From Zoogloeaceae bacterium (GTDB taxonomy: Bacteria > Pseudomonadota > Gammaproteobacteria > Burkholderiales > Rhodocyclaceae): a DNA stretch of 64,000 nt. Position 1 is the first letter of the stretch, and every line of letters starts with the position of its first letter. The DNA is taken from NCBI GenBank assembly GCA_024235635.1, contig JACKMA010000002.1, forward strand, positions 1,054,001 through 1,118,000, written 5' to 3'. Both the position numbers and the translations under genes were made by a program. Under the pieces are notes generated by a model that worked only from the letters and a program-made list of their open reading frames with translations, had not been told where the DNA came from and made no database searches. Positions 1 through 7,846 of this stretch are shown in pieces.

Positions 1-853
1 GCGCTTCCGGATCCTTGTTGATCGCCACGATCACCTTCGAATCCTTCATGCCGGCCAGGTGCTGGATCGCCCCGGAGATGCCGACCGCGATGTAGAGCTG
101 CGGCGCGACGATCTTGCCGGTCTGTCCGACCTGGTAGTCGTTCGGCACGAAGCCGGCATCGACCGCCGCGCGGCTGGCGCCGAGCGCGGCGCCGAGCTTG
201 TCCGCCAGTGGCTCGAGCAACTCGTGGTAGTTCTCGCCGGAACCCAGACCGCGGCCACCGGAGACGATCGTCGCCGCGGCCCCCAGCTCGGGACGCGCGC
301 TCTTCGTAAGTTCGCGACCGACCAGACTCGACACCGCCAGATCGGGCCCGCCTTCGACGCTCTCGACGGCACCGGACCCGCCCTGCCCCGCCGGCTCGAA
401 GGCGGTGGTCCGCACCGTCACGACCTTGACCGCGTCGCTGCTCTTGACCGTCGCCAGCGCGTTGCCGGCGTAGATCGGCCGGACGAAGGTGTCGGCGCTC
501 TCGACCGCGACGATGTCCGAGATCTGGGCCACGTCGAGCAGCGCGGCCACCCGCGGCAGCATGTTCTTGCCGCTGGTGGTGGCGGGCGCGAGGATGTGGC
601 TGTAGCCCTCGGCGCGGGCCGCCACCAGCGCAGCCACGTTCTCGGCAAGCTGGTCGGCATATTGCGCGGCATCGGCCATCAACACCTTGGTGACGCCAGC
701 GACCGCCGCGGCCTCGGCCGCCACCGCGGCGCAGCCGGCGCCGGCCACCAGCACGTGGATGTCGCCGCCGACCGCGGCAGCCGCGGCGACGGTGTTCAGG
801 GTCGCGGCCTTCAAGCTCGCGTTGTCGTGTTCAGCGATAACCAGAATAGCCAT
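1..853 (-). CDS. etfA: Electron transfer flavoprotein alpha subunit, 3' end off the window
   Basis: ETF alpha carries FAD and passes electrons from acyl-CoA dehydrogenases to ETF-quinone oxidoreductase. The visible 284 codons begin MAILVIAEHDN, include the central SGGRGLGSGEN segment and reach the FAD-binding region (QVGQTGKIVAPQLY followed by GISGAIQH). The family is usually about 310 residues, so roughly 25 C-terminal residues lie beyond the left edge. The ATG at 853 sits one base after the etfB stop, with AAGGTGAT as a ribosome site inside the end of etfB, so the two subunits are translationally coupled. ETF-QO itself is encoded 55 kb away at 56385. Confidence 0.95.
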   Translation of the reverse strand, partial: MAILVIAEHDNASLKAATLNTVAAAAAVGGDIHVLVAGAGCAAVAAEAAAVAGVTKVLMADAAQYADQLAENVAALVAARAEGYSHILAPATTSGKNMLPRVAALLDVAQISDIVAVESADTFVRPIYAGNALATVKSSDAVKVVTVRTTAFEPAGQGGSGAVESVEGGPDLAVSSLVGRELTKSARPELGAAATIVSGGRGLGSGENYHELLEPLADKLGAALGASRAAVDAGFVPNDYQVGQTGKIVAPQLYIAVGISGAIQHLAGMKDSKVIVAINKDPEA

Positions 854-854
854 G

Positions 855-1604
855 TCAGATCACCTTCGCTTCGTTCTTGAGCTTGTCCACCAGCTGGGCG
901 ACGTCGGCCACCATCACGCCGGCGCTGCGCTTGGGCGGTTCGGCGACCTTCAGCGTCTGCAGCCGCGGTGCGACGTCGACCCCGAGGTCCGCCGGCGTGA
1001 CCGTCTCGAGCGGCTTCTTCTTGGCCTTCATGATGTTGGGCAGCGTCGCGTAGCGCGGCTCGTTGAGACGCAGATCGGTGGTGACCACGGCCGGCAGCTT
1101 GATCTCGATGGTCTCCAGGCCGCCGTCGATCTCGCGCGTGACATTGGCCTTCTCGCCGCTGACCGCCACCTTCGAGGCGTAGGTCGCCTGCGCCCAGTTC
1201 ATCATCGCCGCCAGCATCTGGCCGGTCTGGCCGGCATCGTCGTCGATCGCCTGCTTGCCGAGCAGCACCAGGCCCGGCCCTTCCTTGTCGCACAGCGACT
1301 TCAGCAGCTTGGCCACCGCCAGCGGCTGCAGTTCGACATCGGTATTGACCAGGATGCCGCGGTCGGCGCCGATCGCCAGCGCCGTGCGGATGGTTTCCTG
1401 GCAGGCCTGCACGCCGCAGGACACTGCGATCACCTCGCTCGCGACCCCGGCTTCGCGCAGCCGCACCGCCTCTTCCACGGCGATTTCGTCGAACGGGTTC
1501 ATGCTCATCTTGACATTGGCGACATCGACGCCGGTGCCGTCAGCCTTGACGCGCACCTTGACGTTGTAATCGACGACGCGCTTGACCGGTACTAGGATCT
1601 TCAA
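855..1604 (-). CDS. etfB: Electron transfer flavoprotein beta subunit
   Basis: Beta subunit of the ETF heterodimer, 249 residues, the normal length. The N-terminus MKILVPVKRVVDYNVKV and the segment NPFDEIAVEEAVRLRE are typical of the AMP-binding beta subunit. The start is a TTG at 1604, chosen because a strong GGAGGAG site lies seven bases upstream and no ATG fits better. It is the first gene of the etfBA operon. Its promoter region faces the TetR gene and contains three copies of a palindromic operator-like motif, so transcription is probably controlled by that regulator. This last point is inference. Confidence 0.95.
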   Translation of the reverse strand: MKILVPVKRVVDYNVKVRVKADGTGVDVANVKMSMNPFDEIAVEEAVRLREAGVASEVIAVSCGVQACQETIRTALAIGADRGILVNTDVELQPLAVAKLLKSLCDKEGPGLVLLGKQAIDDDAGQTGQMLAAMMNWAQATYASKVAVSGEKANVTREIDGGLETIEIKLPAVVTTDLRLNEPRYATLPNIMKAKKKPLETVTPADLGVDVAPRLQTLKVAEPPKRSAGVMVADVAQLVDKLKNEAKVI

Positions 1605-1716
1605 AGCAGCGCTCCTCCAGTGTGGGGTGGGTGTGGGTGTCTCCGTCCCGGATACGGGTGCCGGCGGTCATTATGTCACCAGGGCCGGACTGCGGCACGA
1701 TGATCCGCGCCGGCAT

Positions 1717-1734
1717 CCATACCGTTCCGTATGG
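1717..1734. promoter_or_regulatory. Operator-like palindrome 1, CCATAC-N6-GTATGG
   Basis: Perfect inverted repeat: CCATAC at 1717-1722, six spacer bases, GTATGG at 1729-1734. Flanking bases extend the arms to ten pairs (1713-1722 with 1729-1738). It lies between divergent etfB and the TetR gene, 20 bp (centre to centre) from site 2, about two helical turns. A site with the same architecture occurs upstream of ETF-QO at 56295. Confidence 0.75.
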
Positions 1735-1736
1735 AT

Positions 1737-1754
1737 GCGTACGGTAGCGTATGG
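1737..1754. promoter_or_regulatory. Operator-like palindrome 2, degenerate left half
   Basis: GCGTAC at 1737-1742, six-base spacer, exact GTATGG at 1749-1754. Four of six left-half bases match the perfect site 1. It is centred 20 bp from site 1 and 31 bp from site 3, that is on the same face of the helix, as expected for cooperative TetR dimers. Confidence 0.6.
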
Positions 1755-1767
1755 AGGCATTTTCTGT

Positions 1768-1785
1768 CAATACTCTTGCGTATGG
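1768..1785. promoter_or_regulatory. Operator-like palindrome 3, overlapping the TetR start codon
   Basis: CAATAC at 1768-1773 (five of six matches), six-base spacer, exact GTATGG at 1780-1785. The right half contains the ATG (1782) assigned to the regulator gene, so bound repressor would block its own gene. An overlapping longer imperfect palindrome (TTGCGTA at 1776 and TACGCAA at 1795) reinforces the site. Confidence 0.6.
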
Positions 1786-2366
1786 ACGATACCGTACGCA
1801 AATCCCGCATCCAGCTCGACCGCGACGCGTGGATCGAACAGGCTTTCGACGTGCTCGCCCAGGACGGCGTCGCCGGGCTGCGGGTCGAGGTGCTCGCCAA
1901 GAAGCTGAAGGTCACCAAGGGCAGCTTCTACTGGCACTTCAAGGACCGCCAGGATCTGCTCGACGGCGTCCTCGAGGCCTGGCGCGACAGCCGCATTCGC
2001 GACATCGTCAAGCAGACCCGCGCCCGCCCCGGCGAAGAGCTTCAACAGCTCTACCATGTCATCGACGTCTACAGTGCCAGTCGCAACCGCAAGGGCATGC
2101 TGATCGAACTCGCGGTGCGCGAATGGGCCAAGCGCGACACCGTGGTCGCCGGCGTCGTGCGCGAGGTCGACACCAAGCGCCTGGAGCACGCCCGCAGCCT
2201 GTTCCTCGCCTGCGGCGTGCCGATGCAGGAGGCATCGAGCCGATGCATGCTGCTCTATGCCTACGTCTTCGGCATCTCGCTGATGATCTGCGACGGCTTC
2301 AGCAACGAGATCGACTTGCTGAAGGCCGATATCGCGGATCTGATCGCGAAGGCCCGTGGTCAATAG
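1782..2366 (+). CDS. TetR/AcrR-family transcriptional regulator, probable ETF/acyl-CoA regulator
   Basis: Single-domain TetR regulator of 194 residues. The N-terminal helix-turn-helix runs through about residues 15-60 and contains the family recognition-helix pattern KVTKGSFYWHFKDRQDLL. The C-terminal ligand and dimer domain is divergent, so the ligand cannot be read directly. It is divergent from etfBA and its start lies inside an operator-like palindrome. The same motif precedes an enoyl-CoA hydratase and ETF-QO in this window. Acyl-CoA-responsive TetR regulators are known to control such genes in proteobacteria, so a fatty-acid or branched-chain acyl-CoA effector is my inference. No clear ribosome site was seen; an in-frame ATG at 1731 is an alternative but sits inside palindrome 1. 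Confidence 0.85.
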   Translation: MDDTVRKSRIQLDRDAWIEQAFDVLAQDGVAGLRVEVLAKKLKVTKGSFYWHFKDRQDLLDGVLEAWRDSRIRDIVKQTRARPGEELQQLYHVIDVYSASRNRKGMLIELAVREWAKRDTVVAGVVREVDTKRLEHARSLFLACGVPMQEASSRCMLLYAYVFGISLMICDGFSNEIDLLKADIADLIAKARGQ

Positions 2367-2428
2367 GTGGCGCCAGGCGTGCGCGCCGTACGACCGCGCA
2401 CGACGGACCGGCCTGCGTGCTCCGGCAG

Positions 2429-2650
2429 TCAGTCCTGGCCGCACCCGCCTTGCCCATGGGCCTGGACCGGCGGGCACGGAACGTTGCCGTACGAACAGAA
2501 CACACAGCAGTCGCCCGGCCGGGGCCTGAGCAGCGCATGGCACTGCTCGCACTCGTAGAACCATTGGCAGGCATCGACGGGCATGGTCTCGATCTTCGAA
2601 TGACCGCACAGCGGACAGGTCAGGTTCGATTGCAGGATGATCTCGCTGAT
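2429..2650 (-). CDS. GDCCVxC-type small cysteine-rich protein, unusual ATC start proposed
   Basis: The product of about 73 residues carries CPLCGH near the N-terminus, then CEQC and the signature GDCCVFCSYG followed by PCPP. This matches the GDCCVxC-domain (seleno)protein family, in which one cysteine is selenocysteine in some members; here all are cysteine codons. Four paired cysteine motifs suggest metal or redox binding, function unknown. Family members begin directly before the SEIIL segment. Here that position is an ATC codon (2650) with GGGAGG five bases upstream, and no ATG, GTG or TTG is nearby. The next in-frame ATG is at 2749 and would add a low-complexity arginine-rich extension, so a non-canonical start is proposed. 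Confidence 0.65.
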   Translation of the reverse strand: MSEIILQSNLTCPLCGHSKIETMPVDACQWFYECEQCHALLRPRPGDCCVFCSYGNVPCPPVQAHGQGGCGQD

Positions 2651-2816
2651 ATCTGCCTCCCGCCATCGGCGGCGTATTGCGCGGAGTTCCAGGATCGCGA
2701 CAGCCGCGCCGGCGATGGCCCGTCGATTTCGACGCGAATCCTGCTTCATGATCGCCCATTCCGGGCCAGCTTCGCCACCGCGGCCGAGGCGTTGCCAACC
2801 TGAGGGCACGGCCTTC

Positions 2817-4451
2817 ATGCTCACGGCATTGCGATTCACAAGACCGATGCGCGAACGATTGCTCGTCGCCGCACTGGCCGCTTCGCTCGGTGCCTGCAGC
2901 TATGTCGGGACCATGCTGTCGCAGGCCGAGCTGGCATTGAAGCAGATCACCGAACCCGAGCAGCGCACCTACAAGCACATGCTCGACCGCGAGACCTTCT
3001 TCGTCTTCGGCACCATCGACAACGCGCCCGAACTCGACGACGTCGCGATTGCGGTGATTGCGCTGTCCGACCGATTCCGCAATTTCGAAACGGTCGACGT
3101 GAATCACGTGGCACGACCCGATTCGTACTATGGCCTCAACCTGCCGGCCGGCGACTTCCGGCTGCTGGTCGTCGGCGACCGCAACCGAGACGGCTACTAC
3201 GACCAGAGCGAAGTCCTGGGCGGTCGGGCCCTCGCGCTCGACACCGTGGCGGTGCCGGACCGGGTTCTCGGTGGATACGACATCGATCTCGCCAGGCGCT
3301 TCGACGTCGGCGCGGCCACGTTTCGCGTCGCGGTTCGGCGCAGCGTCCCGCTCGCACGGTCGCTGTTCTATCCAAAGGGCTCGCTGCGATCGCTCGACGA
3401 CCCGCTGTTCGCACCCGACATGGCCTCGCTCGGCCTGTACCGGCCGGCGGCATTCATGGAAGCCGCACCGATGATGTTCTATGCCATCGAGGAGGATCTC
3501 GGCCACAAGATTCCGATCGTCTTCGTCCACGGCATCGGCGGCAGCGTCCGCGATTTCGCGCCCATCGTCGCGCGCATCGACCGCAACCGCTTCAAGCCGT
3601 GGTTCTTCTACTACCCGTCCGGAAGCGACCTCGAGCAATTGGGCGCGATGTTCTACAAGTTGTTCCTGTCCGGCACCACGATCCAGCTCGAGCAGATGCC
3701 GATGGTGATCGTCGCCCACAGCATGGGCGGTCTGGTGGTGCGGGAAGCCATGAACCTGCTCACCGGCAGTGCGCTCGAGAACCGCGTCGCGCAGTTGATC
3801 ACCGTCGCCAGCCCGCTGGGCGGACATCCGGGCGCGAAGAATGCGAAGAACGCACCGGTAGTCATTCCCTCCTGGCTCGATCTGGCCCCGGACAGCCGCT
3901 TCATTGCCCAGTTGCACCGCAAATCGCTGCCGGCCGAACTCCACTACCATTTGCTGTTCGCCTTTGCCGACGACCGCGCGATCAAGACCGGGGGCACCAG
4001 CGACGGCGTCGTGCCACTGGCCAGCCAACTGAGCCCGCCGGCGCAACGGGAAGCGAGCGCCCAGCTCGGCTTCGACGCCACCCACAGCGGAATCCTCGAC
4101 GACGCCGCCGCCATCCGGGAGATCCTCCGGATCGCAGCAGAGGTCCGCGTACCGCTGCCGGAATCGCACATGGAGGCCTTGCGAAAGGGCGGTTTCGAGC
4201 TGGACCTCGGACCGCGCTATTCGCCGATGGAGGCCTATTGCATCCACAACCTCGGTGTCTACATGGCCGCCCTGGCATCGGGTGCGATCGAACCGGTCCA
4301 TGCCACGCACACGCACTTCGTCCGGGCAGTGCGCGGCGAATTGCCACCCGACAAGGCGTTCGAAACCGCCTGGATCAAGTTCAGCCAGGATTTTCCCGAG
4401 CGGGCGGCAGCGCCATCCGACGAGGGGGCCACGCAGGCCGAAACGCGCTGA
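2817..4451 (+). CDS. Lipoprotein alpha/beta hydrolase (lipase/esterase-like)
   Basis: Predicted outer- or inner-membrane lipoprotein of 544 residues. A short signal ends in the lipobox LGAC about 27 residues in. A 200-residue N-terminal domain of unknown type contains NRDGYYD, which resembles a calcium-loop. The C-terminal alpha/beta-hydrolase part has HGIGG (oxyanion loop, near residue 240), AHSMGG (nucleophile Ser near 302), DGVVPL (acid near 397) and ATHSGI (His near 423), so the catalytic triad looks complete. Similar folds include lipases and PGAP1-like esterases; the substrate is unknown. The start at 2817 is preferred for its GAGGG site; 2847 (MRERLLVAAL) is possible and would still give a lipoprotein signal. 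Confidence 0.8.
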   Translation: MLTALRFTRPMRERLLVAALAASLGACSYVGTMLSQAELALKQITEPEQRTYKHMLDRETFFVFGTIDNAPELDDVAIAVIALSDRFRNFETVDVNHVARPDSYYGLNLPAGDFRLLVVGDRNRDGYYDQSEVLGGRALALDTVAVPDRVLGGYDIDLARRFDVGAATFRVAVRRSVPLARSLFYPKGSLRSLDDPLFAPDMASLGLYRPAAFMEAAPMMFYAIEEDLGHKIPIVFVHGIGGSVRDFAPIVARIDRNRFKPWFFYYPSGSDLEQLGAMFYKLFLSGTTIQLEQMPMVIVAHSMGGLVVREAMNLLTGSALENRVAQLITVASPLGGHPGAKNAKNAPVVIPSWLDLAPDSRFIAQLHRKSLPAELHYHLLFAFADDRAIKTGGTSDGVVPLASQLSPPAQREASAQLGFDATHSGILDDAAAIREILRIAAEVRVPLPESHMEALRKGGFELDLGPRYSPMEAYCIHNLGVYMAALASGAIEPVHATHTHFVRAVRGELPPDKAFETAWIKFSQDFPERAAAPSDEGATQAETR

Positions 4452-4496
4452 CGGAACGGGGCGCAATTCGGCACCGCCGGCTCTTGCCGCCTGACC

Positions 4497-5264
4497 TCAT
4501 CTCGAGCGCGGCAGGCAGGCAAGCACGTTGTCGGAGGTCTGCGCCGCGATTTCGTCGCGTGGCGTTCCCCGCAGTTCGGCCAGTACGTCGGCATAGCGGG
4601 CGACCTGGACCGGTTCGTTGCGCCGGCCGCGGGCCCATGCCGGCGCCATGTCCGGCGCGTCGGACTCGAGCACGATCGCCGACAGCGGCAGCGTCGCCGC
4701 CAGCTCGCGGATGCGGCGCGAGCCGGTGTAGCTCATCGCACCGCCGAAGCCGAGCTTGAAACCGAGAGCGATCAGCTGCTCGGCCTGCTGGCGGCTGCCA
4801 TTGAAGGCATGGGCGATGCCGCCGGGCACCTCGATGCGGCGCAACTGCTTGAGCACCGCGTCCACCGCGCGGCGCACATGCAGCAGCACCGGCAAGCCGA
4901 AGCGGCGGGCGAGTGTCAACTGCGCAGCGAAAAGCTGCTGCTGGCGATCGAAATCCGGATGGCCCGGATACAGGTCGAGGCCGATTTCGCCGACCGCGAC
5001 CGCCTGTTCGCCCGCCAGCCGTGCTTCGAGCGCGGCCAGATCGCGTGCCGGCTCGGCGCGATCGACGTAGAGCGGATGAATGCCGTAGGCGACACGGCAC
5101 TGCGGGTAGCGGCTACCGACCGCGGCGGCGCGATCGAAGGCCCTCGCCTCGACCGCCGGCACCACCAGCAGCCCGACACCGGCCGACCTCGCCGCCGCGA
5201 CCACGGCATCGCGATCGGCGTCGAATTCGGCGGCGTCGAGATGACAGTGGCTGTCGATCAGCAC
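4497..5264 (-). CDS. tatD: TatD-family metal-dependent hydrolase
   Basis: TIM-barrel hydrolase of 255 residues related to TatD/YcfH/YjjV, a group of metal-dependent nucleases and deacylases. It starts with the metal-binding HCHLD at residues 6-10, followed by GEIGLD, LLHVR, IAHAF and LESDAP, which supply the remaining expected metal ligands. The GTG at 5264 was chosen because the family begins directly before the IDSHCHLD motif; longer in-frame extensions overlap the end of the upstream enoyl-CoA hydratase and look non-coding. It lies 13 bases after that gene and is probably co-transcribed with it. Confidence 0.88.
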   Translation of the reverse strand: MLIDSHCHLDAAEFDADRDAVVAAARSAGVGLLVVPAVEARAFDRAAAVGSRYPQCRVAYGIHPLYVDRAEPARDLAALEARLAGEQAVAVGEIGLDLYPGHPDFDRQQQLFAAQLTLARRFGLPVLLHVRRAVDAVLKQLRRIEVPGGIAHAFNGSRQQAEQLIALGFKLGFGGAMSYTGSRRIRELAATLPLSAIVLESDAPDMAPAWARGRRNEPVQVARYADVLAELRGTPRDEIAAQTSDNVLACLPRSR

Positions 5265-5277
5265 GGCCGAAGTGGCG

Positions 5278-6078
5278 TCAGCGTCCCCGCCAGGTCGGCT
5301 TGCGCTTCGCCATGAAGGCGTCGATGCCTTCGGCGGCATCCTCGATCATCATGTTGCAGGCCATCACCTCGCCGGCGTACTGGTAGGCGGCGTCCAGGCC
5401 CATCTCGAGCTGCCGGTAGAACATCTCCTTGCCCATCGCGATCGCCTTTGGCGACTTGGCCAGGATCGACTGCGCAAGTCGCCCGATCTCGTCGTCGAGC
5501 GCGTCGATCGGCACCACCCGATTGACCAGCCCGCGGGCACGCGCCTCGTCGGCATCGATGAAGTCGCCGGTGACCAGCATCTCGAAGGCCTGCTTGCGAC
5601 CCATGTTGCGGGCGAGTCCGACGCTCGGCGTCGAGCAGAAGAGCCCGACGTTGATGCCGGAGACGGCGAAGCGGGCGCTGTCGACGGCGACCGCCAGATC
5701 ACACATCGACACCAGCTGGCAGCCGGCCGCAGTGGCGATACCGTGGATGCGGGCGATCACCGGCTGCGGCATCGACACGATGCGCATCATCACCTTGCTG
5801 CACAGCTTGAACAGCTGTTGCTGGAAGGCCTTGACGTGGTTGGCGCGCATCTCCTTCAGATCGTGGCCGGCACAGAAGGCCTTGCCGGCGCCGCCGAGCA
5901 CGACCACGCGCTGATCCGGGTCGGCGGCGACGCGATCGAGCTCGGCCAGCAACGTCTCGAGCATCTCCAGCGACAGCGCATTGAACTGGTTCGGGCGGTT
6001 GAGGGTGAGGTGGCAGATGCCGCCATCGTCGCGGCGCAGCAGGATTTCGTCGGTGGGCGTTTCGGGCACGGCACTCAT
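5278..6078 (-). CDS. Enoyl-CoA hydratase/isomerase-family protein (ECHDC3-like)
   Basis: Crotonase-fold protein of 266 residues. It has FNALSLEML in the N-terminal strand, AFCAGHDLKEMRA forming the first oxyanion loop and the GIATAAGCQL segment forming the second. The GHDL variant and the MRIVSMPQPVIA stretch resemble the ECHDC3 branch rather than classical FadB-type hydratases, so the catalytic reaction is uncertain. The start is fixed by GGAGGAGAAA at 6094-6085. An operator-like site at 6148-6165 lies 70 bases upstream and matches those in front of the TetR gene and ETF-QO, which suggests joint control of acyl-CoA metabolism. Confidence 0.88.
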   Translation of the reverse strand: MSAVPETPTDEILLRRDDGGICHLTLNRPNQFNALSLEMLETLLAELDRVAADPDQRVVVLGGAGKAFCAGHDLKEMRANHVKAFQQQLFKLCSKVMMRIVSMPQPVIARIHGIATAAGCQLVSMCDLAVAVDSARFAVSGINVGLFCSTPSVGLARNMGRKQAFEMLVTGDFIDADEARARGLVNRVVPIDALDDEIGRLAQSILAKSPKAIAMGKEMFYRQLEMGLDAAYQYAGEVMACNMMIEDAAEGIDAFMAKRKPTWRGR

Positions 6079-6147
6079 GATTTGTTTCTCCTCCAGCGTA
6101 AGTCTCGGTCTCGACTCCGCCATGTTAGCGGTGCGCACGAGCGCCGA

Positions 6148-6165
6148 CCAGACGGAAGCGTATGG
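6148..6165. promoter_or_regulatory. Operator-like site, CCAGAC-N6-GTATGG, upstream of enoyl-CoA hydratase
   Basis: The left half CCAGAC (6148-6153) differs at one base from the consensus CCATAC. The spacer is six bases and the right half GTATGG (6160-6165) is exact. It lies in the promoter region of the leftward enoyl-CoA hydratase gene, 70 bases before its start codon, and has the same architecture as the sites at 1717 and 56295. Confidence 0.6.
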
Positions 6166-6239
6166 ATCAGGCCATCAACGCGCCCGGCCCGCCGAACGGC
6201 GGCGACTCGACGCGGCCGTGTCGGTGCGCCCGGAAGCCG

Positions 6240-6875
6240 TCAGCGACAGGCCCGCTTGGCGTCCAGGCTGCCGCCGGCACTTCGGTCGAGGGCGCCGAGC
6301 CAGCGGGCGACGTCGTCGATCAGGCGATGGCTGGCCTCGCGCAGCGCGGCGGCACCGCCGCCGGCATCCGGCGTGGCGGCGTCGGCGGTAACGTTCATCC
6401 GCGTCTCCGCCAGCAGTGCGTCGGCCCGCGGCGAGATCAGCAGGGCGCGCGCCTCGATCACACCGTGGCTGGTGGTCGGCGAATCGAATACCTGGCTGAA
6501 TTCGTCGAGCTCGACCCGCAGCAGGCAGCCGCCGCCGTCCGGCAGCGCGAGATCGTAGGCCCGGCGCATCGCCGTCTGGATCAGTTCGGACGGTGACGCG
6601 ACCCAGCGGTTCTGGGTGTAGGTCAGTCGCCGCTGGTCCGTCGGGTCGGCGAAGCGATATTGCATGCCGGACGAACCGAGCCAGCTCGGTGCGCGCACCT
6701 CGAGCAGCCGCAGCGGCACCGCCGGCTCATAGCGGGCCTCGCCCGGCGGACCGAAATCGTGCAGCGTCAGCGATTTCGGCAGCGTGCCGACCGAGCCACA
6801 GCCGGCCAGGACGGCGAGCCCTGCAGCCACCACGAACCTCAGCGTCGCGGAACGCGCGCGTCGTCGAACAATCAT
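6240..6875 (-). CDS. ABC-type transport auxiliary lipoprotein (PqiC-like)
   Basis: Predicted lipoprotein of 211 residues. The signal MIVRRRARSATLRFVVAAGL ends in the lipobox LAGC near residue 26. The mature part matches the pattern of the ABC transport auxiliary/PqiC family, with an early YRF(A/D) segment and a conserved VELDEFSQVF stretch. Such lipoproteins anchor MCE-type transporters at the outer membrane. The start overlaps the stop of the MCE gene by four bases (ATGA), so it is the last gene of the four-gene lipid-transport operon 9761-6240. Confidence 0.85.
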   Translation of the reverse strand: MIVRRRARSATLRFVVAAGLAVLAGCGSVGTLPKSLTLHDFGPPGEARYEPAVPLRLLEVRAPSWLGSSGMQYRFADPTDQRRLTYTQNRWVASPSELIQTAMRRAYDLALPDGGGCLLRVELDEFSQVFDSPTTSHGVIEARALLISPRADALLAETRMNVTADAATPDAGGGAAALREASHRLIDDVARWLGALDRSAGGSLDAKRACR

Positions 6876-7846
6876 TTGCGGGGACTCTCCTGCTGGTTGC
6901 CGTTCAGCACCGGCCCTTCGTAGCCGGCCTCGCCCGGGCCCGGCAGCTGCCGCCCGCGCCCGAGCAACAGCATCTGCGGTGCCGCCTCGACCTCGCGGAA
7001 CAGGCTCGAGATCTGGCGCGAGGTGTCCGCCAGCTCCTGCAGCAAGGCGTTCAGGCGCGGCAGCGTGCCGGTCATCAGGCCCTGCCCGGCGCCGTCGAAC
7101 AGCCGGTTGAAGTTGTGGGCGGTATCCTCGAGCTTGACCATCAGCGTGCGGAAGTCGGTGATCGCCGGCGAGGCCTCGCGACCGAGCTTTTCGAAGTTCG
7201 CCAATACCTGCGGCAGCAAGCCGAGCTGCTCCGGGCCCACCGCCTCGCGGATCGCCACCAGCGTGCGCGGCGCCTCGGCAAAGGTGCGGTCCACATTGGC
7301 CGAGGCATTCTCCAGGCGGTCGAGGACCCGCTCGACGCGCGAGACGTTGTCGTCGCTGAGGATGCGGGTGAGACGGTCCGACAGTTCGCTGATGCGCTCG
7401 AGGGTATTGAGCGCCGCGTCGGAGGCCTGGTCGAGCAGGCCGGGCTTCAGTGCGATGCGCGGCAGGCGGTCGCCGCTGGCCTCGAGCGGGCGCATGTTCT
7501 CGCCGTTGTCCTCGAGCTGCACGAAGGCCAGCCCGGTCACGCCCTGGTAGCCGAGGCTGGCCTGGGTACCTTCGGTCACCGGCAGGTCTTCGCGCAGGTT
7601 GATCCGGACCAGAATGTGGCGCGGGTCGTCCGGGTCGATGCCGATCGCCTCGACGCGGCCGGCCTCGATGCCGCGGAAACGGACCTGGGCCTCGACATTG
7701 AGGCCGGTGATGTTGCTGTCCGACACCAGCAGGTAGCGCTTCAGGTTCTCGGCAGGCTCGCCGAACCACCACATGGCGGCCGCCAGCGCGGCACCCAGCA
7801 AGATCACGAAAATGCCCGCGGCCAGCGCGTAGGCTCGATTTTCCAT
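6872..7846 (-). CDS. MlaD-family MCE-domain substrate-binding protein
   Basis: Membrane-anchored periplasmic protein of 324 residues. One N-terminal transmembrane helix (about residues 7-28, AAGIFVILLGAALAAAMWWF) precedes a single MCE domain (about 38-120, with ITGLNVEAQVRFRGIEAGRV). The long helical C-terminal region is typical of MCE proteins that form a hydrophobic tunnel. Together with the MlaF-like ATPase and MlaE-like permease just upstream it should move phospholipid or another hydrophobic substrate between membranes. Its first base coincides with the last base of the ATPase gene, so the genes are tightly coupled. Confidence 0.9.
   Translation of the reverse strand: MENRAYALAAGIFVILLGAALAAAMWWFGEPAENLKRYLLVSDSNITGLNVEAQVRFRGIEAGRVEAIGIDPDDPRHILVRINLREDLPVTEGTQASLGYQGVTGLAFVQLEDNGENMRPLEASGDRLPRIALKPGLLDQASDAALNTLERISELSDRLTRILSDDNVSRVERVLDRLENASANVDRTFAEAPRTLVAIREAVGPEQLGLLPQVLANFEKLGREASPAITDFRTLMVKLEDTAHNFNRLFDGAGQGLMTGTLPRLNALLQELADTSRQISSLFREVEAAPQMLLLGRGRQLPGPGEAGYEGPVLNGNQQESPRK

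Noticed and set aside
1767..4466. A very long open frame (almost 900 codons) on the minus strand
   Set aside because: It is antisense to the TetR and lipoprotein-hydrolase genes, arginine-rich and without any recognisable domain; GC-rich DNA often leaves such shadow frames.
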